A DNA stretch of 64,000 bases from Gelidibacter algens (GCF_001678675.1 NZ_LZRN01000014.1:30150-94149); one strand, 5' to 3'. Numbered from the stretch's first letter, positions 52,361-63,200 are shown. Notes: generated from the sequence alone by a model not told the origin. Program-made: numbers and translations.

Positions 52361-54676
52361 TTACAAAGCTGATTGCTTTTCTAAAGCCGCTTTAGCCTCT
52401 TGCTCTTTTCTTTCTTTATATTGGGCATCAATAACGGCAATTGCAGTCATGTTGACAATTTCATCAACACTGGCATCCAATTGAAGAATGTGCACTGGTT
52501 TGCGCATCCCCATCATGATGGGCCCGATAGATTCTGATTTATTGAGTTCTTTTAGGAGCTTATACGTGATGTTAGCCGCATCCAAACTAGGAAAAATTAG
52601 CGTATTGACTTTCTTACCGGCCAATTTTGAAAACGGGAAATTCTCCTGAAGCATTTCTGGATTAAGAGCAAAATCTGTTTGCAACTCGCCATCTACCAAC
52701 AAATCAGGATTGGACTCGTGTAAAATTTTGACAGCATCTCTTACTTTCGTTGCCCGCGGACTAGGAGATGAGCCAAAGTTTGCAAAGGAAATCATGGCCA
52801 TAACAGGCTCCATCCCAAACATTTTTACCGTTCTTGCCGTCATTTGCGCAATTTTAGCTAAATCTTCTGCCGGCGGATCGATGTTGATAGAGGTATCACT
52901 CAAAAACATAGGGCCGCGTTGGGTCATCATCAAGTTGGTAGTCGCAATACGTGTCGCTCCTTTTGCCAAGCCAATCAATTCCAACATCGGTTTTACAACA
53001 GATGGGTAGCTGCGTGAAAACCCAGAGATCAAGGCATCTGCATCACCCTCATTGACCATCATTGCCGCAAAGTAATTGCGTTCCCGCAATAGTTTTTGAG
53101 CAGAATACAACGTCACCCCTTTGCGTTTGCGCTGTGACCAATACACTTCAGCATATCTATTACGACGCTCTTCTTCTTCATCCGTTTTAGGATCGATGAT
53201 CTCTACATCTGCATCAAATTCAAGCTCCATCATGAGTCTCAAAATGGTATCCCTTCTTCCCAACAAGATAGGAATTGCAATCCCTTCATCATAGGATATT
53301 TGCGCCGCCTTCAAAACGTCCAAATGATCAGCTTCAGCGTAAACCACACGTTTCGGGTTCATCTTAGCCCTGTTGGTCAGCAGTCTGACAATCTTATTAT
53401 CATTCCCCAAACGCTCCATTAACTGTTCACGATACTTATCCCAATCTGTAATGGGTTCTTGAGCAACCCCGCTCTCCATGGCTGCTTTTGCTACGGCAGG
53501 AGGTACTTCAGTAATTAATCGTGGATCAAAAGGTTTTGGAATAATATAATCTCTTCCAAAAGTCAACCGGGTTTCACCATAGGCAATATTGACCTGTTCC
53601 GGCACATTCTGTTTTGCCAAGTTGGCAAGCGCCTCAACCGCTGCCATTTTCATGGCTTCGTTGATTTTGGTAGCTCTGACATCTAAAGCACCTCTAAAAA
53701 TAAAAGGAAATCCGAGCACATTATTTACTTGGTTAGGATGGTCAGAACGTCCAGTTGCCATAATAATATCTTTGCGCGTATCTACCGCCAATTGGTATTC
53801 AATTTCAGGATCGGGGTTGGCCATAGCAAAGACAATAGGATTATCTGCCATAGACAATAACATCTCAGGATATACCACATCAGAGGTAGACAAACCAATA
53901 AACACATCAGCATTATTCATGGCATCTGTAAGCGTTTCTATATCACGGTGGGTTGCAAATTCAGCTTTTTCTGACGTTAAATTTGTTCTGTTTTGTCTGA
54001 TGACCCCCTTGCTATCACACATTACAATGTTTTCACGTTTGGCACCAAAAGCTTGGTACAATCGGGTACATGAAATGGCAGCGGCACCTGCGCCACTGAT
54101 TACAATTTGTACATCCTCCATTTTCTTCTCGGCAAGCTCTAGTGCATTCAATAACGCTGCCGCAGAAATGATTGCCGTACCGTGTTGATCATCGTGCATG
54201 ACGGGTATATCTAATTCTTCCTTTAAACGACGCTCAATTTCAAAAGCTTCTGGCGCTTTGATATCTTCTAAATTGATGCCTCCAAAAGTAGGGGCGATCA
54301 TTTTTACGGTTTGGATAAATTCCTCAACATTTTCAGTATTGACTTCAATGTCAAAAACATCGATATCAGCAAATATTTTAAAAAGTAAGCCTTTTCCTTC
54401 CATCACGGGTTTTGACGCTTCTGGTCCAATATTGCCCAATCCCAATACCGCTGTACCATTGGTAATTACTGCCACTAAATTACCTTTGGCGGTATATTTA
54501 TAGACGTTATTGACATCTTTGGCAATTTCCAAACAGGGCTCTGCAACACCAGGGGAATAGGCCAAGGATAAATCGCGTTGTGTGGCATATTTTTTGGTAG
54601 GCACCACCTGAATTTTCCCAGGGGTCGGTTTTGCGTGATATACCAATGCCTCTCTACGTTTACTTTGCTTGCTCAT
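52361..54676 (-). CDS. maeB: NADP-dependent malic enzyme (MaeB type, with phosphotransacetylase-like domain)
   Basis: A 771-residue fusion. The N-terminal malic enzyme part (residues 1-~425) has LAYSPGVAEPCLEIAKD, VMHDDQHGTAIISAAALLNAL, and the Rossmann motif VISGAGAAAISCTRLY; the C-terminal ~330 residues form a phosphate acetyl/butyryl transferase-like domain, which in MaeB is regulatory. It converts malate to pyruvate with NADPH. ATG 54676 (MSKQSKRREAL) is preferred; the frame is open three codons further. A TACCTTTG -7 box lies 25 bases upstream. Confidence 0.95.
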   Translation of the reverse strand: MSKQSKRREALVYHAKPTPGKIQVVPTKKYATQRDLSLAYSPGVAEPCLEIAKDVNNVYKYTAKGNLVAVITNGTAVLGLGNIGPEASKPVMEGKGLLFKIFADIDVFDIEVNTENVEEFIQTVKMIAPTFGGINLEDIKAPEAFEIERRLKEELDIPVMHDDQHGTAIISAAALLNALELAEKKMEDVQIVISGAGAAAISCTRLYQAFGAKRENIVMCDSKGVIRQNRTNLTSEKAEFATHRDIETLTDAMNNADVFIGLSTSDVVYPEMLLSMADNPIVFAMANPDPEIEYQLAVDTRKDIIMATGRSDHPNQVNNVLGFPFIFRGALDVRATKINEAMKMAAVEALANLAKQNVPEQVNIAYGETRLTFGRDYIIPKPFDPRLITEVPPAVAKAAMESGVAQEPITDWDKYREQLMERLGNDNKIVRLLTNRAKMNPKRVVYAEADHLDVLKAAQISYDEGIAIPILLGRRDTILRLMMELEFDADVEIIDPKTDEEEERRNRYAEVYWSQRKRKGVTLYSAQKLLRERNYFAAMMVNEGDADALISGFSRSYPSVVKPMLELIGLAKGATRIATTNLMMTQRGPMFLSDTSINIDPPAEDLAKIAQMTARTVKMFGMEPVMAMISFANFGSSPSPRATKVRDAVKILHESNPDLLVDGELQTDFALNPEMLQENFPFSKLAGKKVNTLIFPSLDAANITYKLLKELNKSESIGPIMMGMRKPVHILQLDASVDEIVNMTAIAVIDAQYKERKEQEAKAALEKQSAL

Positions 54677-54700
54677 ACAAATCAAATTTTAACTAAGGAG

Positions 54701-54708
54701 CAAAGGTA
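54701..54708 (-). promoter_or_regulatory. Probable -7 element of the maeB-ruvA-sprA promoter
   Basis: TACCTTTG on the minus strand matches TANNTTTG, 24 bases before the maeB ATG. At the expected -33 position there is TTT rather than TTG. Confidence 0.4.
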
Positions 54709-54884
54709 AGCGTTTTACGAGAAAAGAAAATGGAGATTATTTGGAATAACAGAAATTTCTTTGGATACTGTGTTCCAGTTCAAAATGCCAATTTTAGAAA
54801 TTATTTCAAACTAAATATTATAAATGCATTTAAATAAATATGTTTGCTTCACTACAAATTTTAATCACACCTCTTGAATTGGAG

Positions 54885-54892
54885 TATATTTG
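54885..54892 (+). promoter_or_regulatory. Probable -7 element of the Omp85-like gene
   Basis: TATATTTG matches TANNTTTG, 31 bases before the ATG at 54924. No TTG is seen at -33 spacing. Confidence 0.35.
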
Positions 54893-54923
54893 TAAGCTAT
54901 TTTTTTGAAGCCCCATATTACCA

Positions 54924-56798
54924 ATGCCATTAAAAAACGTCATTCTTATCATCCTCTTTCTCTTATGCCAAGGTATGGTTCATGCACAGGTTACCAAAAC
55001 CGAGCAGGACTCTACCAGTATGTATAAGAAAATAGAAGACTATTCAAAAAAAAGAAAGTTGACCAAAACGCTTCACAAACTTATATTTAGAACGACTACC
55101 AAAAAGCCCATTAAGGCTCCACAAAACCGACCACAACAAAATCTTGCACCTTTTGAAGGTAAAATTATTAGACATATCACTATTAAAAGTCATGATCCTT
55201 TCGGGTTTTCATTTACAGACAGCACAGAAACTGCTAACAGTTGGATAGAAAAAACCGGGAATTTTATCCACATCAAAACGAAAGCTTTTGCCATAAGAAA
55301 TACCTTGCTAATCAAGAAGAACACACCTTTGGATACGCTCGTGCTAAGTGAAACAGAGCGTTTGATTCGGGCTCAAAATTTTATAAGACGCGTTGAAATT
55401 ACAGCCAAAAACGTTGAACCATCAAAAGATTCTGTAGATCTTCACATTGAGGTGTTGGACTCTTGGAGTTTGATCCCTACGGCTACCGCTTCAATTTCAA
55501 AAACAAAGCTAAAATTGAAAAATCGGAATTTTTTTGGCTTTGGCCATGAATTCAGTAACAGCGTCATCAAAAGTCTGGAAGAAGGGAACTACGCCTTTGA
55601 CATGAGCTATACCGTACCAAACTTTAAAAACACGTTTATAAAAACTACTGTGGCCTACAAAACCGACTTAAATGGTTACTACAGCAAGATCTTGAATATT
55701 GACCGCCCTTTTTATTCACCATTAACGCGATGGGCAGGAGGGATTTACTTGGATGAACAATACCGAAAGGACTCTTTTCAAAACGGACAATTTGAATCCG
55801 GGTTGGAGAGCTTTAGATATTTGACCCAAGATTTTTGGGGTGGTCACGCGTTTCAACTTTTTAAAGGGAATTCAGAAAAAGAACGGACCACCAACTTGAT
55901 CAGCAGCCTGCGGTATTTGCATGTAGATTATAGAGAACGACCTACTGCTGCTTATGATAAGATTGGTTATTTTACCAACGAATCTTTTTACTTGGGCGGT
56001 GTGGGCATTGCATCACGACAGTTTATAAAAGATGATTACATTTTTAGGGATGGGATTATTGAAGATGTGCCTATTGGAACTGTGTATGCGGTGACTGGTG
56101 GTTATCAGCGAAAAAATCAGCACAACCGCATGTATCTTGGCGCAAGAGCATCTCATGGAAATTATTTTAATTGGGGCTATTTGAGTACCAATTTCGAAAT
56201 TGGAACGTTTGTGAACGATAGCCATTTGGAACAAACCACCATTTCTTTACAGGCCAATTACTTTACTAATTTAATTTCTTTGGGCAGCAATTGGAAGATG
56301 CGCCAGTTTGTAAAGCCTCAAATACTTATTGGCACTAACAGATTAGCATCAGAAGGCGACCGACTCACTATTGACCAAAGCAATAAATTCAGAGGCGTTT
56401 ATGACAACAATTTTGACCTTAAAAACGGCGCAGGCATACAGGGGTTTGACAGTGATCTTATGGGTACCAAAAAATATGTCTTATCCTTACAGACCCAGTT
56501 TTATTCACCATGGGAGGTGCTGGGTTTTCGGCTGAATCCCTACATCAATTTCAGTGCTGCCATGTTGGGCGATGAAGATGCTTCAATTAAAAACAGCAAA
56601 GTGTATTCTTCAATTGGCGCCGGATTTATCATCAGGAATGACTATTTGGTATTTAGCTCCTTTCAATTGTCATTTTCCTTCTTTCCTAAAATCCCCGGAC
56701 AAGGGAATAATATTTTTAAAACGAATGCTTTTGAAACTGAGGATTTTGGTTTTCAGAGTTTTGAATTGGGGAAGCCGAGTCCGGTTTGGTATAATTAG
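54924..56798 (+). CDS. Omp85-like outer-membrane protein with a single POTRA-type segment
   Basis: A 624-residue exported protein: signal peptide ending GMVHAQ; a basic linker; a POTRA-like region at about 80-185 (GKIIRHITIKSHDPFGFSF; LVLSETERLIRAQNFIRRVEI; DLHIEVLDSWSLIPTATAS), similar to BamA repeats; then a beta-barrel to the end. I recognise the Omp85-like layout but no named member. It could be a secretion or lipid-insertion relative of BamA/TamA. It is convergent with queG, and between them lies a queG 3' relic. Confidence 0.7.
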   Translation: MPLKNVILIILFLLCQGMVHAQVTKTEQDSTSMYKKIEDYSKKRKLTKTLHKLIFRTTTKKPIKAPQNRPQQNLAPFEGKIIRHITIKSHDPFGFSFTDSTETANSWIEKTGNFIHIKTKAFAIRNTLLIKKNTPLDTLVLSETERLIRAQNFIRRVEITAKNVEPSKDSVDLHIEVLDSWSLIPTATASISKTKLKLKNRNFFGFGHEFSNSVIKSLEEGNYAFDMSYTVPNFKNTFIKTTVAYKTDLNGYYSKILNIDRPFYSPLTRWAGGIYLDEQYRKDSFQNGQFESGLESFRYLTQDFWGGHAFQLFKGNSEKERTTNLISSLRYLHVDYRERPTAAYDKIGYFTNESFYLGGVGIASRQFIKDDYIFRDGIIEDVPIGTVYAVTGGYQRKNQHNRMYLGARASHGNYFNWGYLSTNFEIGTFVNDSHLEQTTISLQANYFTNLISLGSNWKMRQFVKPQILIGTNRLASEGDRLTIDQSNKFRGVYDNNFDLKNGAGIQGFDSDLMGTKKYVLSLQTQFYSPWEVLGFRLNPYINFSAAMLGDEDASIKNSKVYSSIGAGFIIRNDYLVFSSFQLSFSFFPKIPGQGNNIFKTNAFETEDFGFQSFELGKPSPVWYN

Positions 56799-56806
56799 AT
56801 TTAGTG

Positions 56807-56923
56807 TTACTTCAAAAACTCAATATTGCGCATAATATTTGAACTTAGTCCGTTTTAACGCTTATTTTCTTAAAATTGGTTTAAACATATCTTACGTAAT
56901 TCCTCGGTATTTTTTTTGGTCAT
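56807..56923 (-). pseudogene. Decayed copy of the queG 3' end
   Basis: This 117-base stretch is clearly similar to the last ~38 codons of the intact queG (57078-57200) in the same orientation. The ends match best: RNIEFLK followed by a stop here versus RNIEFLKD in the gene, and ATGACCAAAAAA at the other end. Many small indels and in-frame stops lie between. It is a relic from an old duplication or gene replacement. Confidence 0.8.
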
Positions 56924-57077
56924 TAATATTTAAACTTTGGAATTTACATGAAGTGAAATTTATCGAAAGAGCAGAATAAATATCCTAATCGGCTCATTAT
57001 TAAATTAAATTTGAGCCGAATAAAAACTGCAATCAGCTCTTATGACATTTTAATATGAAAAAGATTTTAGATAAATT

Positions 57078-58001
57078 CTAATCCTTTAAAAACTCAATAT
57101 TCCTTTTTAAACCTTCAAACTTCGTCCGCTTAACGGCTGATTTTTTAAAGAGTTCCTTAAATACATCCTCGGTAATTTCCTCCCAATCTTTTTTGGTCAT
57201 GGACAATAATTCGGGATGCGGATTGAATAAAGGTTCGTTATGTGCTTTTGAAAAGCGATTCCACGGACATACATCTTGACAGATATCACACCCAAACATC
57301 CAATCGTCAAATTGACCTCTAAATTCGGTGGGGATTTTATCTTTTAGTTCAATTGTGAAATAGGAAATACATTTGCTGCCATCCACCACATAAGGTTCGG
57401 TAATTGCTTGGGTCGGGCAGGCATCGATACATTTCGTACAAGTACCACAATGGTCTGTGGTTGGTAAATCATACTCTAACTCTAAATCGATAATCAATTC
57501 TGCAATGAAATAGAAAGAACCAACCTGTTGGGTTAACAGATTGCTGTGCTTCCCTATCCAGCCCAAACCCGATTTTGCAGCCCAAGCTTTATCCATGACT
57601 GGTGCAGAATCAACAAAAGCGCGGCCATGAACGTCGCCTATTTCTTCCTGGATAAAATTTAAAAGCGATTTGAGTTTGTCTTTGATGACAAAATGATAAT
57701 CGGTTCCGTAAGCATATTTGGACAGTTTAAAACTGTTTTCCGTTTGCGTTTCTTCTGGATAATAATTCAGCAATAAAGAAATAACGCTTTTAGAATCATC
57801 AACCAATTTAGTCGGATCCAAGCGCTTATCGAAATGGTTTTCCATGTAACGCATTTCGCCCTGCATATTATTTTTTAGCCATTTTTCAAGTCGTGGCGCT
57901 TCTTCTTCCAAAAATTGCGCTTTGCTTATACCGCAGGACAAAAAACCGAGGCGTTTGGCTTCGGTTTTTATGAGTTGCGTGTATTGCTGCTTGTTATTCA
58001 C
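57078..58001 (-). CDS. queG: Epoxyqueuosine reductase
   Basis: The last enzyme of queuosine tRNA modification, reducing epoxyqueuosine with cobalamin and two [4Fe-4S] clusters. The 307-residue protein has the clusters' [16 protein letters not shown] (near 187) and [20 protein letters not shown] (near 240) motifs, and an N-terminal part with [16 protein letters not shown]. Length is a little short but normal for Bacteroidota. Its 3' end has a decayed second copy 150 bases downstream. Confidence 0.95.
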   Translation of the reverse strand: MNNKQQYTQLIKTEAKRLGFLSCGISKAQFLEEEAPRLEKWLKNNMQGEMRYMENHFDKRLDPTKLVDDSKSVISLLLNYYPEETQTENSFKLSKYAYGTDYHFVIKDKLKSLLNFIQEEIGDVHGRAFVDSAPVMDKAWAAKSGLGWIGKHSNLLTQQVGSFYFIAELIIDLELEYDLPTTDHCGTCTKCIDACPTQAITEPYVVDGSKCISYFTIELKDKIPTEFRGQFDDWMFGCDICQDVCPWNRFSKAHNEPLFNPHPELLSMTKKDWEEITEDVFKELFKKSAVKRTKFEGLKRNIEFLKD

Positions 58002-58135
58002 AGCGTAAAGTTAAGATTATTTAATTTTCTTAATGAAGAAATTATTTTACCAACTATAAATTCGTGGTTTCTGGGTTGATAACTATAGAAAGATCAACAA
58101 TTCTATTGACTGGAAAAACATCTTTTTTTTCATTG
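58002..58135. other. Spacer upstream of queG
   Basis: About 130 AT-rich bases between the queG start and a methyltransferase relic. It should hold the queG promoter; no convincing -33/-7 pair was found. Confidence 0.4.
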
Positions 58136-58204
58136 AGGTCTTGCTTCCTAAATTAAATTAAATAGTGTTTCTGAAGTACGTCCAAAATGATTAATACCAA
58201 CATT
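58136..58204 (-). pseudogene. Decayed 3' end of a methyltransferase gene
   Basis: An ungapped match to the last codons of the intact methyltransferase (58984-60039). This relic reads NVGINHF-GRTSETLFNLI-stop-EARPQ, against AGFNHF-RRATETPFNLIL-EARP-stop in the gene. An internal TAG and the loss of the true stop mark it as dead. Many of the differences are silent, which suggests it was once a working but diverged relative rather than a recent copy. Confidence 0.85.
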
Positions 58205-58340
58205 ATTTTATCAGTTATTATTTCTATATCATAGTTATTATTGAGTTTTTGTCCAAAGATTTCCATGGCGATGTATTTAAGCGATAACGATTTGAATTGA
58301 AACCCAAATCGCTATTACTTTTGCATGTGGTTGTAGCTCC
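58205..58340. other. Spacer between the methyltransferase relic and the lipoprotein gene
   Basis: About 135 bases. A short inverted repeat (GATTTG...CAAATC around 58289-58310) is visible after the lipoprotein stop on the minus strand, but it lacks a T run. No coding content. Confidence 0.35.
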
Positions 58341-58898
58341 TTATCGATTCAATGGAGAATGATGCTCGGCAACAATTTTCCATTTGCCTTGTGTTTTTAC
58401 AAATAACAAGGATTCTTGTTCATTAACTATAACAAGCTCTTCTCCAAACATTAAATGAAAATCGGAATGAAAGGTTACATTAGCTACATTCCCATAATAG
58501 ACAGCAATTTGCATATCCAATGCGTCAAGTTTTACGACTTCTGTGACAGCACCAAAAACCGCACGTTCATGAGCTTCATTTGCCTCACCACCACCTCTTA
58601 GTTCTCCGTTTTTGAAATCAGTAAATTTCGGACCATATGCATGGAAAGAAATAAGCATGTCAATATCTCCATCTATAACACTTTTTACGATGGCCTCCCA
58701 TGTTTCTAGGACCTCTTGCTGTGCCTGCGGAAACGTTTGGGAAGTTACTGAAGAACCTCTAAATTCAGTTGAGCTCTTGGATGAAGATGCACCTTGAGAA
58801 GTTAATTCTGAATTTTGAGCGTTTTCGTCATTATTCGAACATCCAAATAAAAATAAAAAGGATGATAGAATTACTGTTAATAAAAGTTTTGTTTTCAT
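58341..58898 (-). CDS. Lipoprotein with NTF2-like (SnoaL/DUF4440) domain
   Basis: A 185-residue lipoprotein: N-terminal helix with lipobox LFGC (Cys20), a Ser/Thr-rich linker (about 30-50), then an NTF2-like alpha+beta cone (QEVLETWEAIVKSVIDGDIDMLISFHAYGPKFTDF; VFGAVTEVVKLDALDMQIAVYYGNVANVTFHSDF; SLLFVKTQGKWKIVAEHHSPL). Family members are small binding proteins or weak enzymes; the ligand is unknown. It sits between a methyltransferase and a relic of a methyltransferase 3' end, so it looks inserted. No clear promoter was found. Confidence 0.8.
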   Translation of the reverse strand: MKTKLLLTVILSSFLFLFGCSNNDENAQNSELTSQGASSSKSSTEFRGSSVTSQTFPQAQQEVLETWEAIVKSVIDGDIDMLISFHAYGPKFTDFKNGELRGGGEANEAHERAVFGAVTEVVKLDALDMQIAVYYGNVANVTFHSDFHLMFGEELVIVNEQESLLFVKTQGKWKIVAEHHSPLNR

Positions 58899-58983
58899 GA
58901 TAAATATTTAAATGGTTAATATTCTTGTTTTTATATTAAGTTATATTAATCCTTAAAGTTTTGCCCTTTTTGATATAGTATGA

Positions 58984-60039
58984 TTAAGGTCTCGCCTCTA
59001 AAATCAGGTTAAAAGGTGTTTCCGTAGCACGTCTAAAATGATTGAAACCAGCATCTACTGCAACATCACGTAATCGTTGTTCACCTGCCTGCGCTCCTAA
59101 TGCCAAACCTACTTCTTGGCTCATAGAACTGGGTGTACATAATAGTGTTGAAAAGGAATAAAATGCTCTTCCTACCGGATTTATATTGTCTTTTAATGTA
59201 TCGTTCGCAAATGGCTCTACTATCATATAGGTGCCATCTGGTTTTAAAGATTTCTTTACATGAACACTGGCGCCAACTGGGTCTCCCATATCGTGTAAAC
59301 AATCAAAGAAAGTAACAAGGTCATAATCGTTACCTGGAAAGTCTTTTGCTGTTGCTACTTTAAAAGAAATGTTATCGAGTCCAGATTCTTTAGCATGTGT
59401 TTTGGCATGGTCTATTGACCCTTGATGAAAATCGAAACCGATAAATTCTGAATTGGGAAATGCCTTTGCCATTATCATGGTAGAAGCTGCATGACCACAA
59501 CCGACATCTGCTACTTTAGCTCCTTTTTCTAATTTTTCTACCACACCGTCAAGAGAGGGTAACCAGTTTTGAACCAAATTTGTAGCATATGATGGTCTGA
59601 AGAATTTTTCTGTACCACAGAATAAACAACTATGATGGTCTCCCCAAGAAACACCTTCTCCAGATTTAAAGGCTTTTTCCATCGTTGGCACATCGTGGTA
59701 CATGGATGATATCGCGTAATACGCTCCTGTCATTAGCACAGGACTATCAGGATTACTAAATACAAAAGCTTGTTCTGGTGACAACGTGAATGTTTCATTG
59801 GTGTCATCATATTCTATATAACCTGATGCTGCATGTGCAGATAACCATTCTCTTAAATAACGCTCGTTTACACCTGCAGTTTTGGCAAGTTCGACCGAAG
59901 TAACGCTTCCTTTTGCTTCCATAGCTTTATAAATACCTAGCTTATCACCTATGATTATAAGTGGTCCTATTGCAGCTGCTCCCATTTCGGTAACCATTTT
60001 ACCCAGTAAGGTATTTAGTTTGTTTTCGTTGATTTCCAT
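58984..60039 (-). CDS. Class I SAM-dependent methyltransferase with N-terminal winged-helix domain
   Basis: A 351-residue protein. Residues ~25-95 form a winged-helix dimerisation domain as in Rv2258c-type or O-methyltransferases (IYKAMEAKGSVTSVELAKTAGVNERYLREWLSAHAASGYIEYD in pattern). The SAM-binding domain begins AKVADVGCGHAASTMIMAKAFP near residue 172, with the acidic loop FIGFDFHQ and the post-II region LVTFFDCLHDMGDP. The substrate is unknown. It faces the hybrid sensor kinase gene, is on the same strand, and a homologous 3' relic lies downstream past the lipoprotein gene. Confidence 0.88.
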   Translation of the reverse strand: MEINENKLNTLLGKMVTEMGAAAIGPLIIIGDKLGIYKAMEAKGSVTSVELAKTAGVNERYLREWLSAHAASGYIEYDDTNETFTLSPEQAFVFSNPDSPVLMTGAYYAISSMYHDVPTMEKAFKSGEGVSWGDHHSCLFCGTEKFFRPSYATNLVQNWLPSLDGVVEKLEKGAKVADVGCGHAASTMIMAKAFPNSEFIGFDFHQGSIDHAKTHAKESGLDNISFKVATAKDFPGNDYDLVTFFDCLHDMGDPVGASVHVKKSLKPDGTYMIVEPFANDTLKDNINPVGRAFYSFSTLLCTPSSMSQEVGLALGAQAGEQRLRDVAVDAGFNHFRRATETPFNLILEARP

Positions 60040-60205
60040 GATTTTGAATTTTAAAGATTAATTAACGAAGGCAAGCTAGCAATAGATAAAAGAGATAACT
60101 TTCACTATTTTACCATTATGTTTAACTATTTATGCAAGTCCATAAATGACTAGCACTATGTCGTCAAATAAATAATAATTGTGGATTTAAATACTTGTTT
60201 TTCAG

Positions 60206-63200
60206 CTATTTATGCATTGCGCTGGGTGTGTAACCAAATTCTTCCTTAAAGGCACGGCTAAACCATGATGGGTCGTTAAAGCCAACTTCATAGGCAATTT
60301 CTGAAATTGGTTTGTCTGTAGTTTGAATGAGGTCTTTTGCTTTTTCCAAACGCACAGAACGAATAAAAATAGCGGTAGATTTCCCGGTTATAGCTTTTAG
60401 TTTTCTATAAATTTGGGATTCGCTCAGACCCATTTTTTGTGCTACATGCCGCGATCCCAAATTAGGATTGTATATGTTAGTCTGAATGATCTGTATGAGC
60501 TTTTGAAGAAATTTCGTTTCAGGAGTATTCTCTTTTGAAACTAAAATTTGAGAGAATTTATTTTTAGCAAATGCTTGACTTATCCGTTTGCGCAAAAGTA
60601 TAAGTTGGTCTAATCTTGTCAGTAATTCGGCTTTTAAAAAAGGTTTGGTTAAATACGCATCAGCACCATGTTTTAAGCCCTTTAAGCGGTCTTCTTCAGA
60701 AGTTTTTGCTGTAAGCAGAATAATTGGAATATGGTCAGTACGTGCGTCTGTCTTTAAAATTTCACAAACCTCAAAACCATCTCGTCCAGGCATCATGATA
60801 TCGCTAATAATTATATCAGGAATTTTGTCGAACGCCATTTCCAGGCCTAGCTCACCATTGTTGGCAAATAGACAATGGTACTTATTCTGTAAACAAAGTT
60901 TTAGATAATAGGCGACATCTTTATTGTCTTCAATAATTAAGGCTTTTGGTAAATTGATATCACCATCAAAAAGTTGCAACGACCATTCTTGCGCAATAGT
61001 TGCATCCTCAACCAATTTAACTAAACTCGTATTGTTTTTGGTTGAGGTCAACGCATTTCGAGTTATTGGGATTGCTACTGAAAACTCTGTACCTTTTCCT
61101 TCTGTACTTTTTACAGTAATAGTCCCTTTCATGAGTGTCACCAATTCTTGGGTCAACGCTAAGCCAATTCCAACCCCCTTTCCAACTTTTGAATATGAAT
61201 TTTCTACTTGGTAAAATCTATCAAAAATATGTGGAAGTGCATTTTCAGGGATGCCTACTCCATAATCTTTTACTTTAATAACTATACAAGTATCTTCATT
61301 TACAGTTTCGCTTTTTACATGAAATATTATTTTTTCACCAGCATGGGAAAATTTAATGGCATTGGAAAGTAAATTGGAAATTATGATTTGCAGCTTCCCA
61401 TCATCAAAATCCATATGTAGGCTTTCAATTTCAAAATACATGGTAAGGTCAATATTGGAGACTTTAGCCAACGATTGAAAACTTTCGCAGATATATCTTA
61501 AAAAAGGAACTACATCTGCCTGAATTAGGTTTAACTCCATAGTACCACTTTCTGCTTTACTAATGCCTAAAAGCTGATTGACAAGCTGTAGTAAATCCTT
61601 GCCATTGCGCTCAATGATACCCATTCCTTCATTTGCGGTCTTATAGTTTTGTGCTTCAAGGTCATCTTTAATGGTATCCGCTAAGCCTAATATTACTGTG
61701 AGAGGCGTTCTAAATTCGTGTGTGATGTTGGTGTACAAAGTACTTTTTAATCTATTGAGGTCTTTTAATTTATTGCGCTCTGCTATGGCGAGTTTTTTAG
61801 ACAATTTAAAACGGTAAAACCAATATGAAATAGATATGAGCAACACAACATTTGCCATATACGCCACCCATGTTTTATACCAAGGCGTGAGAATAGTAAA
61901 ATTGTATGTTGCCTCACTACAGCCATCTATCTCATTACATGCTTTAAGTTTAAAGTTATATGTTCCGTGGGTTAAATTTGTAATATTAATTTCTTGACTT
62001 GCACTTAAACTTACCCAATCTTCTTGAATTTTATATGAATATGTAATTTGCTCTGGTTGTTGAAATCCTAAAGCACTAACTTCTATAACCAAATTATTTG
62101 TTCCGCTTTTAAAACTTACATTTTTATTTGTTAACCTCCTCTCTTCATAATAAATATTACCATTCCCTGTAATATTTCTAATATAAGGTTTCGGTATTTC
62201 CTGATTTAATACTCGACTTTCTGGGTTGTAAATTATAAGGCCATTATAACAACCAATAATATATTCTCCTTTATCGTTATGTATAATTGGACCAATTACA
62301 TATTGATTATTGTTATTTAGCCGACTGATTTTATGAACATTTGTATTGATGTTAAACGCCCCTAGCAGTCCATCACCTGTTGTCCACATGATACTATCGT
62401 TATGCTTATAAATTCCTCTAAAACTTCCATCAATTTGATGTGATATTCCTTTTTTGAAATCTTTAAATGTTATATATCCTAATCCGCTTTGCAAACCTGC
62501 AACCCAAACTCTTCCCTTATTATCGTCAAGAAATCCACCAACATCTTGATAAAATGGAATAGAATCATTTGGGTTTAAAAGTGAAAGCTTTGAGTTGTTT
62601 AAATCCATAACGGTCGATGAGCCTTTTGCTATCCATAGTTTGTTGCTATTATCTAAATACAAAGTATTTATCCAAGTATGATTTCCTTCTTTGTATACAT
62701 TAAACTCATCTTTGTAATTCGTTATCGTATTATTTACAAAGTCAAGTGACGTTAAACCAGAAAACCTACCTCCAATCCAATACCTATCACTTTTATCTTT
62801 AACAATACTCTGCAATGATGGCGAGGGATGATTTATTTGAAGCCGAGACAAATGGAATTTTTGAGTTCTTGTATTATAGATGTATAACTTATTAAAAGAT
62901 AAGATAAGCAGGTTTTCATCATCCATTTTTACCATATCGCGCAGGTTACTATTGGTTCGTTCTGGATCGTCTGACGGTGCAATTTTTATGGTTTCAAAAG
63001 AATAATTGGTAGCATTTATTTTATACAATCCAGAGCCATTGTGTCCCAAAACATAAATAAAATCATTAAAAGGTATTATTTTTTTAATTAGCAAAGGATC
63101 CTGTAGATTGCTTCTTTCTTCAAGTTGAATAAATTTATGAGTAGATAATGATGGGTCATACTTAAACATCCCTTTCCCATATCCAAACCAAATAATCCCT

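Noticed and set aside
53589..54188. Plus-strand open frame of 199 codons opposite maeB
   Set aside because: maeB is certain from its motifs; the opposite frame is Ser/Ala/Ile-rich in the way typical of antisense frames.
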